Positions 1 to 4,413 of a stretch of 5,434 bases of DNA are shown here, in pieces. Source of the stretch: Anaerolineae bacterium (GTDB lineage Bacteria > Chloroflexota > Anaerolineae > 4572-78). The first letter of the stretch is position 1. The number at the start of each line of letters is the position of its first letter. Position numbers and translations under genes: made by a program. The notes beneath the pieces were generated by a model, which searched no databases, was not told where the DNA came from, and saw nothing but the letters and a program-made list of their open reading frames with translations. The stretch is taken from contig JALVZI010000625.1 in the NCBI GenBank assembly GCA_027022125.1, positions 501 to 5,934 on the forward strand. Direction: 5' to 3'.

Positions 1-1
1 G

Positions 2-136
2 TTAATGCAAAATCAAGCCGGATATCCGTTTATTGAACTAAATGAAACTTTTGAAAAGTGTGCCAAAATTACAGCAATCATCGGCTATTTTTATGATGTC
101 ATTCCCGCCTGTGCCCTGCGGGAAATTCCGAAATGA
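2..136 (+). CDS. Possible C-terminal tail of an upstream ORF (doubtful)
   Basis: An open frame enters from the left edge and ends at TGA 134-136, giving about 44 codons. I recognise no family in it. The last dozen codons lie inside the palindromic repeat at 98-137, so if this is a real gene end its natural C-terminus was replaced or extended by a repeat. The stretch is more AT-rich than the genes to its right, which also fits plain non-coding DNA. I list it only because the frame is open to the window edge. Confidence 0.15.
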   Translation, partial: LMQNQAGYPFIELNETFEKCAKITAIIGYFYDVIPACALREIPK

Positions 137-137
137 C
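98..137. repeat. Palindromic extragenic repeat with hairpin
   Basis: The ends GTCATT (98-103) and AATGAC (132-137) are inverted copies. Inside, TTCCCGC (102-108) pairs perfectly with GCGGGAA (118-124) around a 9-nt loop. No T-tract follows on either strand, so a classical intrinsic terminator is unlikely. The core GCCCTGCGGG (113-122) recurs exactly at 3198-3207 in another intergenic element. This looks like a REP-type extragenic palindrome. Confidence 0.6.
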
Positions 138-141
138 ATTT

Positions 142-185
142 AAAATCCGTGCATTTGTGAAAATTTGCGGTTGGAAATGATAACC
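142..185. repeat. Degenerate 44-nt extragenic repeat, copy 1
   Basis: This segment matches 4451-4494 in the same orientation over 44 nt with one compensating gap in each copy. Shared blocks include AAAATC, GTG, GTGAAAATT, GCGG and ATGATAACC. The second copy overlaps the stop codon of the helicase gene. It is followed by a small hairpin, ACCAC (183-187) with GTGGT (196-200). Function unknown; it appears to be a dispersed intergenic repeat family. Confidence 0.55.
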
Positions 186-228
186 ACGATTAAATGTGGT
201 GCTATGTCTGTTCGCATTTGCCCGAATT

Positions 229-257
229 TTGCCAAAAATAGCCGCATCCGCTATTAT
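229..257 (+). promoter_or_regulatory. Putative sigma70-type promoter for the glycosyltransferase gene
   Basis: TTGCCA (229-234, 5/6 match to the -35 consensus) is separated by 17 nt from TATTAT (252-257, 5/6 match to the -10). Transcription would start near 264 and leave a 5' leader of about 60 nt before the TTG start at 325. The spacing is ideal, but both hexamers are imperfect and this is prediction by eye. Confidence 0.45.
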
Positions 258-282
258 AGCCCATTGAACGCTCGGCTCGCAC

Positions 283-303
283 CGGGCGAAATTTCAGCGC
301 CCG
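283..303 (+). other. Hairpin in the glycosyltransferase 5' leader
   Basis: CGGGCG (283-288) pairs with CGCCCG (298-303) around a 9-nt loop, followed by only three T residues. It would lie in the leader of the glycosyltransferase mRNA if the 229-257 promoter is used. It could be a weak terminator for whatever lies upstream or a structured leader element; the T-run is too short to call it a terminator. Confidence 0.3.
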
Positions 304-324
304 TTTGAGGGCGGCGGCATCAGT

Positions 325-1107
325 TTGGAGGCTCATATCACACAACAAGCATCCCCATCGCCGTATCTGTCGGTTGTCATTCCGGCATACAATGAATCGG
401 TGCGGCTGCCAACCACTCTGCAAAAAGTGGTGGCATATCTGGAAGCGCAACCCTACCCCGCCGAAGTGCTGGTGGTGGATGACGGCAGCACCGACAACAC
501 TGTCGCACTGGCAAAAGAAATTGCCGCCGAACACCCCATCGTGCGGGTCATCGAGAACGACCATCGCGGCAAAGGGTACACTGTCCGCACCGGTATGCTG
601 GCGGGGGCGGGGGAATTCATCCTTTTTTCCGATGCCGACCTCGCCGTGCCAATTGAAGAGACCGGCAAACTGCTTGCCCACCTGCAAGAAGGGTATGATG
701 TGGTCATCGGTTCGCGCGAAGGGCAGGGCGCCAAACGCATTGACGAGCCGTGGCTGCGGCATTTTATGGGGCGGGTGTTCAATTTTCTCATCCATTTGAT
801 TGCCTTGCGGGGATTTCAAGATACACAGTGCGGTTTTAAAGCCTTCACCCGCGAAGCCACACAAGATTTGTTCAACCGCGTGCAATTGTACGGCGAAAAC
901 GCCGCCCGCATCACCGAAGCCGCCGTCACCGGTTTTGATGTGGAAGTGCTTTTTCTGGCGGTCAAACTGGGCTATCGGGTAAAAGAAGTGCCCGTCACGT
1001 GGATTTACGGCGAAGAAACGAAAGTGAACCCGCTGAAAGATTCGTGGCGCAACCTGAAAGATGTCATCGCCGTGCGCTGGAACGACCTCAGCGGAAAATA
1101 CAGTTAA
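325..1107 (+). CDS. Family 2 glycosyltransferase, polyprenyl/dolichyl-phosphate glucosyltransferase-like
   Basis: Enzymes of this type move a sugar, usually glucose, from a nucleotide sugar to a polyprenyl phosphate at the inner face of the cytoplasmic membrane, making a lipid-linked donor for wall, glycan or glycoprotein synthesis. The 260-aa product has a GT-A fold signature: LSVVIPAYNE (about 15-24), VVDDGSTDNT (50-59, nucleotide binding), RGKGYTVRTGM (81-91) and the metal-binding DxD as SDADLAVP (D103/D105). QDTQCGFKAF (165-174) and FDVEVLFLA...EVPVTW (204-226) follow, the last two typical of the ALG5/DPG-synthase branch. There is no C-terminal GtrA-like membrane domain and no clear membrane helix apart from a hydrophobic stretch near 151-163. 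The start is uncertain: no ATG or GTG lies between the upstream in-frame stop at 265 and the first conserved motif, so TTG 325 is chosen. Donor and acceptor cannot be read from sequence. The family call is firm, the exact substrate inferred. Confidence 0.92.
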   Translation: MEAHITQQASPSPYLSVVIPAYNESVRLPTTLQKVVAYLEAQPYPAEVLVVDDGSTDNTVALAKEIAAEHPIVRVIENDHRGKGYTVRTGMLAGAGEFILFSDADLAVPIEETGKLLAHLQEGYDVVIGSREGQGAKRIDEPWLRHFMGRVFNFLIHLIALRGFQDTQCGFKAFTREATQDLFNRVQLYGENAARITEAAVTGFDVEVLFLAVKLGYRVKEVPVTWIYGEETKVNPLKDSWRNLKDVIAVRWNDLSGKYS

Positions 1108-1120
1108 TTCCATCCGGCTA

Positions 1121-1148
1121 TTTACAAACGCACAAAACTCGCTATAAT
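1121..1148 (+). promoter_or_regulatory. Near-consensus promoter upstream of metG
   Basis: TTTACA (1121-1126) lies 16 nt before a perfect TATAAT (1143-1148). It starts 14 nt after the glycosyltransferase stop codon, so metG has its own promoter. The expected start point, 6-8 nt after the -10, falls on or next to the ATG at 1155, which would make the first ORF of the transcript leaderless or nearly so. Confidence 0.7.
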
Positions 1149-1154
1149 AAAGGT

Positions 1155-1223
1155 ATGAACACATTGAAATTCGCCATTAAATTGATGCCTATGGTTATGC
1201 CCTGCCGCACGACGGCGGTTTAG
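1155..1223 (+). CDS. Putative Met-rich leader peptide of metG
   Basis: A 22-codon ORF begins with ATG exactly 6 nt after the TATAAT box and ends at TAG 1221-1223. Methionine occupies positions 1, 11, 13 and 15, with the cluster MPMVMP at 11-16 (ATG codons at 1185, 1191 and 1197). The AAGG just upstream is only 1 nt from the ATG, too close for a normal ribosome binding site. Initiation on a leaderless transcript is therefore the likelier route. The ORF is followed by competing stem-loops and an intrinsic terminator before metG, the arrangement of amino-acid biosynthesis and pheST-type leader peptides. Translation is not demonstrated. It may instead be chance coding within a short non-coding RNA of about 130 nt. 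Confidence 0.45.
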   Translation: MNTLKFAIKLMPMVMPCRTTAV

Positions 1224-1280
1224 GCTGTACGGGCTGAGTTTCACCCCTATTGCAAGCCACAACCGCACGCCTCCGTGCGG
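1202..1280 (+). promoter_or_regulatory. Candidate transcription attenuator of metG
   Basis: Four segments give mutually exclusive helices. Segment 1 CTGCCG (1202-1207) pairs with segment 2 CGGCGG (1213-1218). Segment 2, shifted as GCGGTT (1215-1220), pairs perfectly with AACCGC (1261-1266), the 5' side of the terminator. Segment 3 CCGCACG (1263-1269) pairs with segment 4 CGTGCGG (1274-1280). A ribosome stalled on the Met codons at 1185-1199 would cover segment 1 and free segment 2 to block the terminator. A ribosome reaching the stop at 1221 would cover segment 2 and allow termination. The exact CCGCACG duplication (1205-1211 and 1263-1269) and a possible GCCTA/TAGGC helix (1187-1191 with 1221-1225) offer further alternative folds. 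The pairings are seen in sequence; the regulation is inferred. Confidence 0.45.
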
Positions 1281-1286
1281 CTTTTT
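1263..1286 (+). terminator. Intrinsic terminator in the metG leader
   Basis: CCGCACG (1263-1269) and CGTGCGG (1274-1280) form a perfect 7-bp GC-rich stem with a 4-nt loop, followed by C and five T residues. It lies about 115 nt after the predicted start point and 69 nt before the metG ATG. It must therefore be read through or regulated if metG uses the 1121-1148 promoter. Confidence 0.8.
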
Positions 1287-1293
1287 ATTGCTC

Positions 1294-1340
1294 ATATTCG
1301 TCCGTTCGCTATTCGTCACTCGCTACTCGTTATTTGTCAC
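1294..1340. repeat. 7-bp-period tandem array A (TTCG type)
   Basis: Degenerate heptamers of form NNATTCG / NNACTCG run from 1294 to 1340 with a single 8-nt unit (1301-1308). Examples are CTATTCG (1309-1315), TCACTCG (1316-1322) and CTACTCG (1323-1329). The array ends directly against the metG Shine-Dalgarno at 1341. The 11-mer TTCGCTATTCG (1305-1315) recurs exactly at 4279-4289 in array D. Confidence 0.7.
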
Positions 1341-1346
1341 AAGGAG
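1341..1346 (+). promoter_or_regulatory. Shine-Dalgarno that fixes the metG start
   Basis: AAGGAG lies 8 nt before ATG 1355. The open frame extends upstream to 1250, but that extension would translate the terminator and the heptamer array. This site therefore decides the start. Confidence 0.9.
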
Positions 1347-1354
1347 CATCATCT

Positions 1355-3130
1355 ATGTCCGAAAATATTTTAGTTTGCACTGCCTGGCCCTACGCCAACG
1401 GCGACCAGCATTTGGGACACGTGGCAGGCAACTTCCTCCCCGCCGATATTTTCGCGCGGTATCACCGCCTGAAAGGCAATCGGGTGCTGATGGTATCCGG
1501 CTCGGATGCGCACGGCACGCCCATCACCGTGAAAGCGGATGAAGAAGGCGTTTCGCCGCGAGAGATTTTCGAGCGATACCACCGGCGCTTTCTGGAAACT
1601 TTCATTGGATTGGGCATCAGTTACGACCTGTTCACCCACACCAACACCGAAAACCACTACCGCGTGTCGCAGGATATTTTTACCGCCGCGCTGAACAATG
1701 GCTACATTTATAAAGAAACCCAGCAGCAATTTTACTCCGCCGCGCTGAAACGCTTTCTGCCCGACCGCTATATTGAAGGCACTTGCCCCAAATGCGGCTA
1801 TGAATCGGCGCGGGGCGACCAGTGCGACAACTGCAAAACCCTACTGGAACCGACCGAACTCATCAACCCGCACGCCAAAATGGACAATTCGCCGCTGGAA
1901 TTGCGCGAAACGGAACATTTTTTCCTCGATCTGGCGAAACTGAGCGACCAAATTTTGGCATATCTGGAAGACGGGAAAGAGTTTTGGCGACCCAATGTCA
2001 TCAATTTCAGCAAAAATTACGTGAAAGAAGGCTTGCGCGGTCGCCCCATCACCCGCGATATTGACTGGGGCATCCCCATTCCGCTGGAAGGGTACGAAAC
2101 CAAACGGCTGTATGTCTGGTTCGAGGCGGTCATCGGCTATCTCAGTGCCAGCATCGAATGGTCGGTGAACCACGGCACACCCGATGCGTGGAAAGATTGG
2201 TGGTATAACCCCGCCGCCAAAACCTACTATTTTATGGGGAAAGACAATATCCCCTTTCACGCCATCATCTGGCCCGGCGAACTGCTGGCAACCGGACGCA
2301 AATTGTACGCCACTGAAAACGACGGGCTGATGAACCTGCCATACGATGTGGTTTCAAACGAATATCTGACGATGACCGGCGCGAAAATCAGTACCAGCCG
2401 CAATTATGCCATCTGGGCGCCCGACATTCTGGAACGATTCGACCCCGACCCGGTGCGCTATTACCTGAACGCCATCGCCCCCGAAACCCGCGACAGCGAT
2501 TTTATGTTCGATGATTTCATCCGCCGCAATAATGATGAACTGGTCGCCACATGGGGCAATCTGGTCAACCGCATGCTCGGTTTCGCCTTCAAACGGTTTG
2601 ATGCCACTGTACCCGAACCGGGCGAGTTGGGCGACCTCGACCGCGAAATTTTGGCAACGGTGGCAGAGGGATTCGACACGGTGGGCAACCTGCTGGCTGC
2701 CGCAAAATTCAAAGCGGCGCAGCAAGCCGCGATGAAACTGGCGCAAGCTGCCAACATCTATCTTGACCGGAAAGCGCCGTGGAAAACCATCAAAACCGAC
2801 CGCGATGCCACCGCCACCACCGTGTTCGTCATTTTACGGGTGATAGACAGTCTGAAAACCATTTTCGCGCCGTTCCTGCCGTTCACATCCCAAAAAGTAC
2901 ACGAATATCTGGGATACGACGGGCAACTTTTCGGCGAGATTGGCACGCAGGAATTTTCGGAAACGAACCGGTCGCACACCGCGCTGGTGTACCATCCCGA
3001 AAAAGCCGCCGGTGTGTGGCAGCCGAGCGAACTGCCCGCCGGACAAAAATTGCGCAAACCCGCACCGCTTTTCAAAAAATTCGACCCAAAAGAAACCGAA
3101 GCGGTGTTGATGGAGTTATTGGAAAATTAG
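1355..3130 (+). CDS. metG: Methionyl-tRNA synthetase
   Basis: Cytoplasmic class I aminoacyl-tRNA synthetase that activates methionine with ATP and charges elongator and initiator tRNA-Met. The 591-aa protein shows the Rossmann catalytic core with the HIGH-equivalent HLGH (19-22), then SGSDAHGTPI (48-57). A connective peptide holds one zinc knuckle, CPKC...CDNC (C144, C147, C157, C160; CxxC-x9-CxxC). Next come WFEAVIGYLSAS (255-266), GKDNIPFHAIIWP (295-307) and the KMSKS-equivalent KISTS (344-348). An alpha-helical anticodon-binding domain follows from about 390, including NLVNR (402-406) and RKAPW (472-476). It ends at LFKKFDPKE...ELLEN without the C-terminal OB-fold tRNA-binding domain found in E. 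coli MetG (677 aa), so it is the short form. It may act alone or with a separately encoded tRNA-binding protein. It has its own promoter and probable attenuator upstream. The next gene follows after 164 nt. Confidence 0.97.
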   Translation: MSENILVCTAWPYANGDQHLGHVAGNFLPADIFARYHRLKGNRVLMVSGSDAHGTPITVKADEEGVSPREIFERYHRRFLETFIGLGISYDLFTHTNTENHYRVSQDIFTAALNNGYIYKETQQQFYSAALKRFLPDRYIEGTCPKCGYESARGDQCDNCKTLLEPTELINPHAKMDNSPLELRETEHFFLDLAKLSDQILAYLEDGKEFWRPNVINFSKNYVKEGLRGRPITRDIDWGIPIPLEGYETKRLYVWFEAVIGYLSASIEWSVNHGTPDAWKDWWYNPAAKTYYFMGKDNIPFHAIIWPGELLATGRKLYATENDGLMNLPYDVVSNEYLTMTGAKISTSRNYAIWAPDILERFDPDPVRYYLNAIAPETRDSDFMFDDFIRRNNDELVATWGNLVNRMLGFAFKRFDATVPEPGELGDLDREILATVAEGFDTVGNLLAAAKFKAAQQAAMKLAQAANIYLDRKAPWKTIKTDRDATATTVFVILRVIDSLKTIFAPFLPFTSQKVHEYLGYDGQLFGEIGTQEFSETNRSHTALVYHPEKAAGVWQPSELPAGQKLRKPAPLFKKFDPKETEAVLMELLEN

Positions 3131-3131
3131 A

Positions 3132-3264
3132 GATTGGTGATTGGAGATTAGGGCGTGTCGACGTTTTGTTTTCAGCGGGAAAAACGCCCTTCGATACGCC
3201 CTGCGGGCTACTCAGGATGAAAAATCGGCAAACGTCAACAGAACCTAATCACCAATCTCCAATC
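3132..3264. repeat. Nested inverted-repeat (MITE/REP-like) element between metG and the KaiC-like gene
   Basis: The outer arms 3132-3152 and 3244-3264 are inverted copies at 19 of 21 positions. Each is built of three heptamers (GATTGGT/GATTGGA/GATTAGG type), and the two mismatches come from swapped unit order. After a 3x3 internal loop, inner arms 3156-3166 (TGTCGACGTTT) and 3230-3240 (AAACGTCAACA) pair with one G-T wobble. The apex holds a small palindrome, GCCC-TGC-GGGC (3198-3208). The element begins one base after the metG stop codon and ends 17 nt before the next Shine-Dalgarno. It carries no ORF and no T-tract. It could be a miniature mobile element, an mRNA processing or stability structure, or both. 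Confidence 0.65.
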
Positions 3265-3281
3265 AATCAACCAACCACCCA

Positions 3282-3288
3282 GAGGGGG
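3282..3288 (+). promoter_or_regulatory. Ribosome binding site of the KaiC-like gene
   Basis: GAGGGGG lies 6 nt before ATG 3295 and sets the start. The open frame continues upstream to 2779, but that part is an out-of-frame reading of metG and of the inverted-repeat element. Confidence 0.8.
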
Positions 3289-3294
3289 CAACCG

Positions 3295-4041
3295 ATGGCA
3301 ACCGTAAAAATCCGCAAACGACTCTCGTCCGGCGAGAAAATGATTGACGAAATGCTCGGTGGAGGGTTCATTGAAGGCAGCACCACACTGGTCAGCGGCG
3401 CGCCGGGCGTGGGGAAAACCACGCTGGGGCTGCAATTTCTGTGCGCCGGCGCCGCCAACGGCGAACCGGGCGTGCTGGTGACGTTTGAGGAATTTCCCGC
3501 TACTCTCATCCGCGATGCCAAACAGATGGGCTGGGATTTGCAGCAGATGCAATCGGACGGGTTGCTGCGAATAATTTTCACGTCGCCGGACGTGTTTTTG
3601 AGCAGTCTGCAAGCGCCGGATAGCCCGCTGGCAGAAACCATCCGCACGATTGCCCCCACCCGCGCGGTGGTTGACAGCGTGACGCAGTTTACCCGCACCA
3701 CCGAAGACCCCATCAAATTGCGGGCAATCCACAATTCGCTCATCAACGCCCTGAAACGCGAAGGCATCACCAGCCTGCTGCTGGCAGAAGACGCGCACAT
3801 CACCCACACCGAAACGGGCACGGTCGCCGCGCTGCCATACGTGGTGGACAGTGTTATTTTGATGCGGTACGTGGAAGTGGATAGCGCGATGCGCCGCGCG
3901 CTGACCATTTTGAAAATGCGCGGCAGTCGTCACACTAAAGAAATTCGGGGGTACGAAATTACCGACGGCGGGTTGCAGATGCAGGAACCGTTTGCAAACA
4001 TCCGCGGACTGCTATCGGGCATCACCCGCCGGGTGAAATAG
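3295..4041 (+). CDS. Single-domain KaiC/RAD55-like RecA-fold ATPase
   Basis: The 248-aa product is one KaiC-type P-loop ATPase domain. It has the entry motif IDEMLGGGFIEGSTTLVSG (about 17-35), Walker A GAPGVGKTT (35-43), the paired catalytic glutamates in TFEEFP (E65/E66), a Walker B region ending in RAVVDSVTQF (D127), and the KaiC-type ILKMRGSRHTKEIRGYEI (about 205-222). Circadian KaiC has two such domains (about 520 aa). This protein has one, and no kaiA, kaiB or histidine kinase gene is nearby, so a clock role is unlikely. Relatives in COG0467 form hexameric or filament-like ATPases with roles in signalling or DNA handling, and most are uncharacterised. Residues 240-248 make a short basic tail. 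It lies downstream of metG on the same strand and convergent with recD2. Copies of the same heptamer repeat flank the gene (3132-3152, 3244-3264, 4248-4265). The family is sure; the function is unknown. Confidence 0.9.
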   Translation: MATVKIRKRLSSGEKMIDEMLGGGFIEGSTTLVSGAPGVGKTTLGLQFLCAGAANGEPGVLVTFEEFPATLIRDAKQMGWDLQQMQSDGLLRIIFTSPDVFLSSLQAPDSPLAETIRTIAPTRAVVDSVTQFTRTTEDPIKLRAIHNSLINALKREGITSLLLAEDAHITHTETGTVAALPYVVDSVILMRYVEVDSAMRRALTILKMRGSRHTKEIRGYEITDGGLQMQEPFANIRGLLSGITRRVK

Positions 4042-4109
4042 CATGTTGAGCAGGGTTCATTGACTCCCAAATCACCTTTACAGATTTTACGCTTTTGCCC
4101 ACAATTTCC

Positions 4110-4144
4110 GTGATGCGTGATGAGTGAAACGTGATGCGTGATGA
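4110..4144. repeat. 7-bp tandem array C (GTGATGN type)
   Basis: Exactly five heptamers occupy 35 nt: GTGATGC (4110-4116), GTGATGA (4117-4123), GTGAAAC (4124-4130), GTGATGC (4131-4137) and GTGATGA (4138-4144). Units 1-2 and 4-5 are identical pairs. The array starts 68 nt after the KaiC-like stop codon. Confidence 0.85.
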
Positions 4145-4240
4145 TTTGGTCAACCGGCAATGCTCGCGGCAGATAAAATATTTGCGCTGCCGGGTAAGCA
4201 CTACAACGGATTGGGAAAGGAACGGATAACCTGTACGATT

Positions 4241-4296
4241 GATTGAAGATTGGTTATTGGAGATTCTCCCATTCGTCATTCGCTATTCGCAAATTC
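4241..4296. repeat. Composite 7-bp-period array D
   Basis: Eight consecutive 7-nt units in one phase. The first half is GATTGNN type: GATTGAA, GATTGGT, TATTGGA. The second half is ATTCG type: CCATTCG, TCATTCG, CTATTCG. Segment 4248-4265 matches 3132-3149 (array after metG) at 17 of 18 positions. Segment 4279-4289 equals 1305-1315 (array before metG). The array thus joins the two types found separately around metG. A related CCCATTCGCAAATT follows at 4298-4311. Confidence 0.75.
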
Positions 4297-4325
4297 ACCC
4301 ATTCGCAAATTAACTTTGCCGGTCA

Positions 4326-4351
4326 GCGCGCGGAAATAAATTTCCGCGCGC
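4326..4351. repeat. Strong symmetric hairpin
   Basis: GCGCGCGGAAA (4326-4336) pairs perfectly with TTTCCGCGCGC (4341-4351) around the 4-nt loop TAAA. The stem has 11 bp, or 12 if the closing A-T is counted. It lies between convergent genes and is bidirectional, but neither strand has a downstream T-run. It could halt transcription by structure or be a cruciform-prone repeat. Confidence 0.75.
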
Positions 4352-4355
4352 AAAG

Positions 4356-4413
4356 CGTAGGGGCGACCCTTGTGGTCGCCCGAAACAGGGCAGCCACAAG
4401 GGCTGCCCCTACG
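4356..4413. repeat. Closed double hairpin with complementary loops
   Basis: CGTAG (4356-4360) pairs with CTACG (4409-4413) and encloses two perfect 8-bp stem-loops. The first is GGGCGACC (4361-4368), loop CTTGT, GGTCGCCC (4374-4381). The second is GGGCAGCC (4388-4395), loop ACAAG, GGCTGCCC (4401-4408). A GAAACA spacer separates them. The loops CTTGT and ACAAG are exact reverse complements. The two halves are also imperfect inverted copies: they differ at two dinucleotides, and the changes keep each stem paired. Similar palindromes with a GTAGGGGCGACC-like start are, as I recall, common in intergenic DNA of several environmental phyla. Confidence 0.75.

Noticed and set aside
202..1164. 320-codon open frame on the minus strand
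   Set aside because: It lies opposite the glycosyltransferase gene, whose conserved motifs are unmistakable. The minus-strand translation has no recognisable motifs and is a shadow of codon bias.
1121..1290. T-box or SAM riboswitch in the metG leader
   Set aside because: The leader is too short for a T-box, and I see no conserved T-box sequence or specifier-loop arrangement and no recognisable SAM-riboswitch core. A novel element cannot be excluded.
1250..1354. N-terminal extension of metG by 35 codons
   Set aside because: It would translate the intrinsic terminator and heptamer array. AAGGAG 8 nt before ATG 1355 and the usual MetG N-terminus decide for 1355.
2779..3294. N-terminal extension of the KaiC-like ORF by 172 codons
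   Set aside because: It overlaps the end of metG in another frame and runs through the inverted-repeat element. The Shine-Dalgarno at 3282-3288 and the conserved domain start support ATG 3295.
3235..3933. Long open frames on the minus strand opposite the ATPase gene
   Set aside because: The + strand encodes an intact KaiC-type domain with a good ribosome binding site. The minus frames are rich in His, Gln and Arg and match no family.
4160..4246. 28-codon ORF starting at ATG 4160
   Set aside because: No ribosome binding site and no recognisable product, and it runs into heptamer array D. Probably chance.
4110..4296. CRISPR array
   Set aside because: The repeat units are 7 nt and directly adjacent, without spacers. 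No cas-like gene is present.
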